A stretch of 64,000 nt of DNA from Mycolicibacterium sp. lyk4-40-TYG-92 (GTDB taxonomy: Bacteria; Actinomycetota; Actinomycetes; Mycobacteriales; Mycobacteriaceae): the NCBI RefSeq assembly GCF_030209435.1, contig NZ_JARVRX010000020.1:186001-250000 (forward strand). Reading direction: 5' to 3'. The notes beneath the pieces are model-generated. The model searched no databases. It was not told the origin of the DNA and was given only the letters and a program-made list of their open reading frames with translations. Made by a program: the position numbers and the translations under genes. Shown one piece after another: positions 60,210 to 64,000 of this stretch (its first letter is position 1; each line of letters starts with the position of its first letter).

Positions 60210-61583
60210 CTACCGGGCCTGGCTGCGTCCGGACTGCGAACGACCCGACTGCGACTGCGAACGACCACCCTGGGTACGCCCGGGCGCCTGCAGCCCACCG
60301 CTCGAACGCCGGCGGCGGCGCTGCGCCTGACCCGCGGTCGCCGTCTTGGCCGGACGGTTGCCGCCGCGAGGCGCGGGGGCCTCTTTGGGGGCCGGGGCAC
60401 GGTACGGCGCGATCTCGCCGACCAGTGCCTGCACCGGCGCCGAATCGGCGACCACTTCCTGCGGCCGGGCCGTGATGCCGGCCTTGCGCAGCAGCTGCTG
60501 GGCGTCCTTGCGCTGCTCCGGCAGCACGACGGTCACGACGTCACCGGCGCTCCCGGCGCGGGCCGTACGTCCCGAGCGATGCAGGTATGCCTTGTGCTCG
60601 GCCGGCGGGTCCACGTGCACGACGAGTTCGACCTCGTCGACGTGGACACCGCGCGCGGCGATGTCGGTGGCGACGAGCACCCGCGCCTCCCCCGTGCTGA
60701 ACGCGGCGAGGTTTCGGTCGCGCGCCGGCTGAGACAGGTTGCCGTGCAGGTCGACCGACGGCACACCGGCCTCGGTGAGCTGACGGGCCAGCTTGCGCGC
60801 CTGGTGCTTGGTCCGCATGAACAGGATCCGCCGGCCGGTGCCGGACGCCAGGCGGTGCACGAGCGCGTTCTTCTCGGCAGCACCGGACACGTGGAACACG
60901 TGGTGGGTCATGGCCGGCGGCGGCGCGTCGATCTCGTCGACCGAGTGCGTGATCGGGTTGGACAGGAAGCGCCGCACCAGCTTGTCGACGCCGTTGTCGA
61001 GCGTCGCGGAGAACAGCATGCGCTGCCCACCGGCAGGCGTGGCCGCCAGAATCCGGGTGACGCCCGGCAGGAAGCCGAGGTCGGCCATGTGGTCGGCCTC
61101 GTCGAGCACAGTGACCTGCACGGCGTCGAGGCTCACCAGCTTCTGCTTCATCAGGTCTTCGAGACGGCCCGGGCAGGCGATGACGATGTCCACGCCGCCG
61201 CGCAGCGCGTCAACCTGGCGGTTCTGCGACACGCCACCGAAGATGGTGGTCACCTTCAGTCCCACGGCCGTGGCCAGCGGTTCGACGGTCGCGGCGATCT
61301 GAGTGGCCAGCTCACGGGTCGGGGCCAGCACCAGACCGGTCGGGCGCGACGGGCGTCGCGAGGTGCCGGCGAGCCGGGCCACCAGCGGAATGGAGAAGGC
61401 GAGCGTCTTGCCACTGCCCGTGCGGCCGCGGCCGAGCACATCGCGGCCGGCGAGGGTGTCGGGCAGGGTGCTGACCTGGATCGGGAACGGCGCGGCGATA
61501 CCGCGGCCGGCGAGCGAGGTGACGAGCGCCTGGGGGACGCCGAGCTCGGCGAACGACGTTGACGTTGCTTGTTCTGCGGACAT
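60210..61583 (-). CDS. DEAD-box RNA helicase (RhlE-like)
   Basis: 457 residues. Helicase motifs in order: the Q region (FAELGVPQALVTSLAGRGIAAPFPIQ), GRTGSGKT (I), PTRELATQ (Ia), CPGRLEDLM, VLDEADHMADLGF (II, DEAD), FSATLD (III, SAT), VLVATDIAARGVHVDEVELVVHVDPP and HRSGRTARAGSAG (V and VI). The tail from residue ~390 is basic with GRSQSQSGRSQSGRSQAR repeats, an RNA-binding type. It probably remodels structured RNA in mRNA decay or ribosome assembly. ATG 61583 has a weak ribosome site; the long in-frame region upstream is judged to be untranslated leader. Confidence 0.9.
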   Translation of the reverse strand: MSAEQATSTSFAELGVPQALVTSLAGRGIAAPFPIQVSTLPDTLAGRDVLGRGRTGSGKTLAFSIPLVARLAGTSRRPSRPTGLVLAPTRELATQIAATVEPLATAVGLKVTTIFGGVSQNRQVDALRGGVDIVIACPGRLEDLMKQKLVSLDAVQVTVLDEADHMADLGFLPGVTRILAATPAGGQRMLFSATLDNGVDKLVRRFLSNPITHSVDEIDAPPPAMTHHVFHVSGAAEKNALVHRLASGTGRRILFMRTKHQARKLARQLTEAGVPSVDLHGNLSQPARDRNLAAFSTGEARVLVATDIAARGVHVDEVELVVHVDPPAEHKAYLHRSGRTARAGSAGDVVTVVLPEQRKDAQQLLRKAGITARPQEVVADSAPVQALVGEIAPYRAPAPKEAPAPRGGNRPAKTATAGQAQRRRRRSSGGLQAPGRTQGGRSQSQSGRSQSGRSQAR

Positions 61584-61993
61584 GAAGGGACACAGCCTTT
61601 CCGGCACGGTAGGTCGACAATGCCGGCGGCAGTATCGGTCGCCGCGAGAAATGCTGGTGCAGAGGGAACTGAAGGCTCTCAGCCGTTCCACGACGTGATC
61701 AGCGAGCGTGTCCTGCGAGGGAGCGCAGCTGATGTTGGTTGCCAGCTTAGTGCCGAACCTCGGCCATCGTTGACCACCGCAACCGCCCCGGCCAACTGAG
61801 CAGCGAAAACCGCTGTCCCGCAAGGAGTATCGCAGTGGTGTGATTTCACCCACCATCAACGTACTGCCGTGCCACAAAATCGACACACCCGACAAAATTT
61901 CGGCAAACGCCGGATGTCGGTCGCGTCACAGTGCGACGATGCGAAACAGATGCCGATTATCGGGGTCGGCGACGTCGAAAGGGGGGCGAGGCC
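61584..61993. other. Intergenic region holding a possible long helicase leader
   Basis: About 410 bases between the divergent helicase and PE-PPE genes. An open frame continues upstream of the helicase to 61895 but is rich in Cys, Arg and Gly with no helicase similarity. It may be a long 5' untranslated region, as cold-shock helicases often have. I identified no clear promoter or riboswitch. Confidence 0.45.
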
Positions 61994-63646
61994 ATGCGCA
62001 ACTTCGGACGCACCATCCCCGCAGCCGTGACCGTGATGCTCACGGTACTGAGCACTGTGCTGCTGGGCGTGGTGTCGATGGTGACTGCCGCGTTCACCCT
62101 CGCCGCGACCGCACTGATCGTCCCTGGCACCGGCACGCCGAACGCCAATGTCGTTGCGGGATATAAGGAGAACGCCGACAACTACTACATCGCCCCGTTC
62201 AACCCGCTGTGCACGCAGGCGAACAACTGCAATCTGCAAGGCATCAACTATCCCGCTCAGTTCTGGCCGATCCCGTTGCCCGGGTGGGGTGGCCTGTCCG
62301 GCGCCAAGTGGAACGATTCGACCGGTCAGGGCATCGGCCACCTGGATACCGCCCTGACCGCGGCCCTGCCGACGGCAACGCCCCAGAATCCCGTCATCAT
62401 CTTCGGATACTCCCAGGGCGGCAACATCGTGAGCCGCGAGAAGGCCACCCTCGGCGGCCTTACTCAGGCGCAGAAAGACTCCCTGGCGTTCGTCATGATC
62501 GGCAACACCAACCGCCCCAACGGCGGCCTGTTCGAGCGGCTGGCCTTCCTCGGCACCGTGCCGATCTGGGACGTCACCTTCGGCCTGCCGGCACCCACCA
62601 ACACCGGCATCAAGACCACCGATATCGCGTTCGAGTACGACGGCGTGTCCGACTTCCCGCTGTACCCGATCAACCTGCTGGCCGACCTCAACGCCATCGC
62701 GGGATTCTGGTACACGCACGGCACCTACCTGGCGCCCAACGCCAACAGCGATCCTGGCGAGATCCCCGACCTCGAGTACACGCCCGCGGAGCTGGACGCC
62801 GCGTTGAAGGACCCGGCGAACCAGACCGTGTACGGCGACACCACCTACATCACCATCCCGACCAAGACCCTGCCGATCGTGCGGCCGTTCCTGGAGTTCG
62901 GCGGCTTCACGCACACCAGCTTCATCGTCAAGCCGATCGTCGACCTGGTCGCCCCCGTGCTGCGCGTACTCATCGACACCGGCTACGACCGCAGCCTCAG
63001 CCCGGGCGTCCCGGCGCCGTTCCGGTTGATCCCGCTGATCAACCCGATCACGCTGACGGTGGACCTGATCAACGCCGCGGGCGAGGGTGTCAAGGCCGCG
63101 ATCAGCGACATCACCGGCGGCAAAGTGCAGCTTCCCATCGCCGCGACCACCCCGGCCCCCGCGCCGGCAACAGTCGCGGCCCTGTCCGCGTCGGGCGCGC
63201 CGAAGGCGGTGTCCGCCACCCCGACCGGCGACACGCAGCTCGCCCCCACCACCGCCCCGAAGCTGTCGACGACGCCGGATCCCAAGGACACCGGCACCAA
63301 GGACGCCGACACCAAAGACACCGGCACCAAGGACGCCGACGCCACGACCCCGGACGTCAAGGGCACCGACACCAAGACGCCCGACACGAAGACGCCCGAC
63401 ACCATGGTGACCGACCACAAGACCACCGACACGACCGGCCCGAAGCAGGACCCGGACACCGGTCAGGGCCCGGCCAAGGACGGTCAGACCGGCTCCAATG
63501 ACAAGACCACCGACAAGGCGAGCGACAAGACCACCGACAAGACCAAGACGCCGAAGAAGGACAAGAAGGTCAAGACCCCCAAGACCGCGAAGCCGGCCAC
63601 CGACAAAGCCGACAAGGCAGACAAGCCGGCCAAGGCTGCCGCCTGA
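61994..63646 (+). CDS. PE-PPE domain serine hydrolase with Thr/Asp/Lys-repeat tail
   Basis: 550 residues with no PE or PPE N terminus. Residues ~8-42 are a signal/anchor segment. The PE-PPE hydrolase domain follows: LIVPGTGTPNANVV, NYPAQFWPIPLPGWG and the nucleophile elbow FGYSQGGNIVS (Ser140), with acid and His candidates further on. The domain occurs in Chp1/Chp2-type acyltransferases and esterases of cell-envelope glycolipids. From residue ~430 the tail repeats DTGTKDA-type units and then runs of Lys-Thr-Asp. GGGCGAGG precedes the ATG. The substrate is unknown. Confidence 0.85.
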   Translation: MRNFGRTIPAAVTVMLTVLSTVLLGVVSMVTAAFTLAATALIVPGTGTPNANVVAGYKENADNYYIAPFNPLCTQANNCNLQGINYPAQFWPIPLPGWGGLSGAKWNDSTGQGIGHLDTALTAALPTATPQNPVIIFGYSQGGNIVSREKATLGGLTQAQKDSLAFVMIGNTNRPNGGLFERLAFLGTVPIWDVTFGLPAPTNTGIKTTDIAFEYDGVSDFPLYPINLLADLNAIAGFWYTHGTYLAPNANSDPGEIPDLEYTPAELDAALKDPANQTVYGDTTYITIPTKTLPIVRPFLEFGGFTHTSFIVKPIVDLVAPVLRVLIDTGYDRSLSPGVPAPFRLIPLINPITLTVDLINAAGEGVKAAISDITGGKVQLPIAATTPAPAPATVAALSASGAPKAVSATPTGDTQLAPTTAPKLSTTPDPKDTGTKDADTKDTGTKDADATTPDVKGTDTKTPDTKTPDTMVTDHKTTDTTGPKQDPDTGQGPAKDGQTGSNDKTTDKASDKTTDKTKTPKKDKKVKTPKTAKPATDKADKADKPAKAAA

Positions 63647-63679
63647 TCAGGCGGTGACGCCGCCTGATCAGGCGGTGAC
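63638..63679. repeat. 21-bp perfect tandem duplication over two convergent stops
   Basis: The 21-bp unit at 63638-63658 recurs exactly at 63659-63679. Each copy contains the palindrome CCGCCTGATCAGGCGG. The first copy holds the stop TGA of the PE-PPE gene (63644-63646) and the second that of hflX (minus strand, 63668-63670). Confidence 0.9.
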
Positions 63680-64000
63680 GAACTCGCCGAGGCTGGCGGC
63701 CAGCGCCATCGGCACCCAGCCCTTGATCCGGGTGCCGTCGGTGGTGTGCTCGGTGGCCTCGACACGGCCTTCGGCATGCACGCGCGCCACCAGGTCGCCC
63801 CGGTCGTAGGGAATGGTCACGTCGACGGCGGCGTCGGTCGGCTCGACCAGCTCGCACATGCGCAGCCGCAGCCGGTCCAGTCCCTCACCGGTGTGAGCCG
63901 ACACGAACACGGCGTCCGGCAGCGCGCGCCGCAGGTGGGCCAGCGCCAGATCGCCGGCGGCGTCGATCTTGTTGACCACCAACAACTCTCGCGGAGCGGT
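63668..64000 (-). CDS. hflX: GTPase HflX (C-terminal part; start beyond window)
   Basis: The last 110 residues are visible and the frame is open to base 64000. The G4 motif NKID (LLVVNKIDAAGDLALAHLRRALPDAVFVSAHTGEGLDRL), with the G5-like SAHTG, is followed by the C-terminal domain of HflX (DVTIPYDRGDLVARVHAEGRVEATEHTTDGTRI). HflX splits or rescues stalled 70S ribosomes and contributes to antibiotic tolerance in mycobacteria. The stop lies in the second copy of the 21-bp duplication. It corresponds to Rv2725c. Confidence 0.93.
   Translation of the reverse strand, partial: TAPRELLVVNKIDAAGDLALAHLRRALPDAVFVSAHTGEGLDRLRLRMCELVEPTDAAVDVTIPYDRGDLVARVHAEGRVEATEHTTDGTRIKGWVPMALAASLGEFVTA

Noticed and set aside
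61584-61895. N-terminal extension of the helicase to 61895
   Set aside because: The extra ~104 residues are Cys/Arg/Gly-rich and unlike any helicase N terminus; the conserved protein begins at 61583.
63280-63560. Short repeated units that could suggest a CRISPR array or satellite
   Set aside because: The repeats are in frame within the PE-PPE gene and encode Thr-Asp-Lys units; there are no constant repeats with unique spacers.

Overview
The window is chromosomal DNA from a mycobacterium, most likely a fast-growing Mycobacterium/Mycolicibacterium. Support comes from the high GC content, GTG starts and probable leaderless genes, genus-restricted families (PPE, PE-PPE hydrolase, AftC, IdeR, Cei, ChiZ, MPT63-like and LpqH-like proteins), and a gene order that I recognise as largely collinear with M. 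tuberculosis Rv2667 (clpC2) to Rv2725c (hflX). No insertion sequence, integrase, CRISPR array or rRNA was seen.

Layout. 1-5.4 kb is the accessory-looking end: a truncated PPE gene with a histidine-rich linker and an upstream Zur-box-like palindrome, a GNAT gene, four tRNAs (Val, Gly, Cys, Val), an Excalibur protein, a TetR gene with a candidate operator, and a small secreted protein. 5.4-16.9 kb: a secreted protein, DedA, ClpC2 with a palindromic promoter, an MPT63-like protein, GNAT, ZapE-like ATPase, RibD-like reductase, a hydrolase-fold lipoprotein, AftC, MsrB, a ferritin-like/VIT1 fusion, DUF2252 and DUF1003. 16.9-28.2 kb: the heme genes hemE-hemY-hemQ on the minus strand, DUF3000 and RNase D, a lipoprotein, a MEST-like hydrolase, a membrane/coiled-coil gene pair, dxs and nhaA. 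28.3-36.6 kb: SRPBCC, a TrmA-like methyltransferase and a KimA-like permease facing the TrkA-type ceoB/ceoC pair, then DUF3159/OB-fold, a small hydrolase, DUF3710 and dut. 36.6-48.8 kb: DUF3093, DUF4193, cei, suhB, ppgK, sigA, a histidine phosphatase, small conserved genes, a YihY protein, sigB and ideR. 48.8-64 kb: DUF4192, sthA, a serine protease, PAC2, hydrolase, nrdR, chiZ/lexA (SOS), an LGFP-repeat membrane protein, fadE20, a DEAD-box helicase, a PE-PPE-domain hydrolase and the end of hflX.

How the genes work together. The heme cluster fits the coproporphyrin-dependent pathway, with HemQ keeping its key residues. Global regulators cluster here: SigA, SigB (ECF-type promoter visible), IdeR, LexA (SOS box over its own -35), NrdR and the ClpC2 autorepressor. 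The permease with CeoB/CeoC looks like a potassium module. AftC, Cei, ChiZ and the LGFP protein act at the cell envelope.

Most of the window is ordinary core chromosome. The least expected signals are the His-rich PPE with its Zur-like box, the tandem palindromes that contain the clpC2 promoter, a long palindrome just upstream of fadE20, a hydrolase-fold lipoprotein with no nucleophile serine, and a 21-bp tandem duplication holding the stop codons of two convergent genes. All functional calls are inferred from sequence alone.
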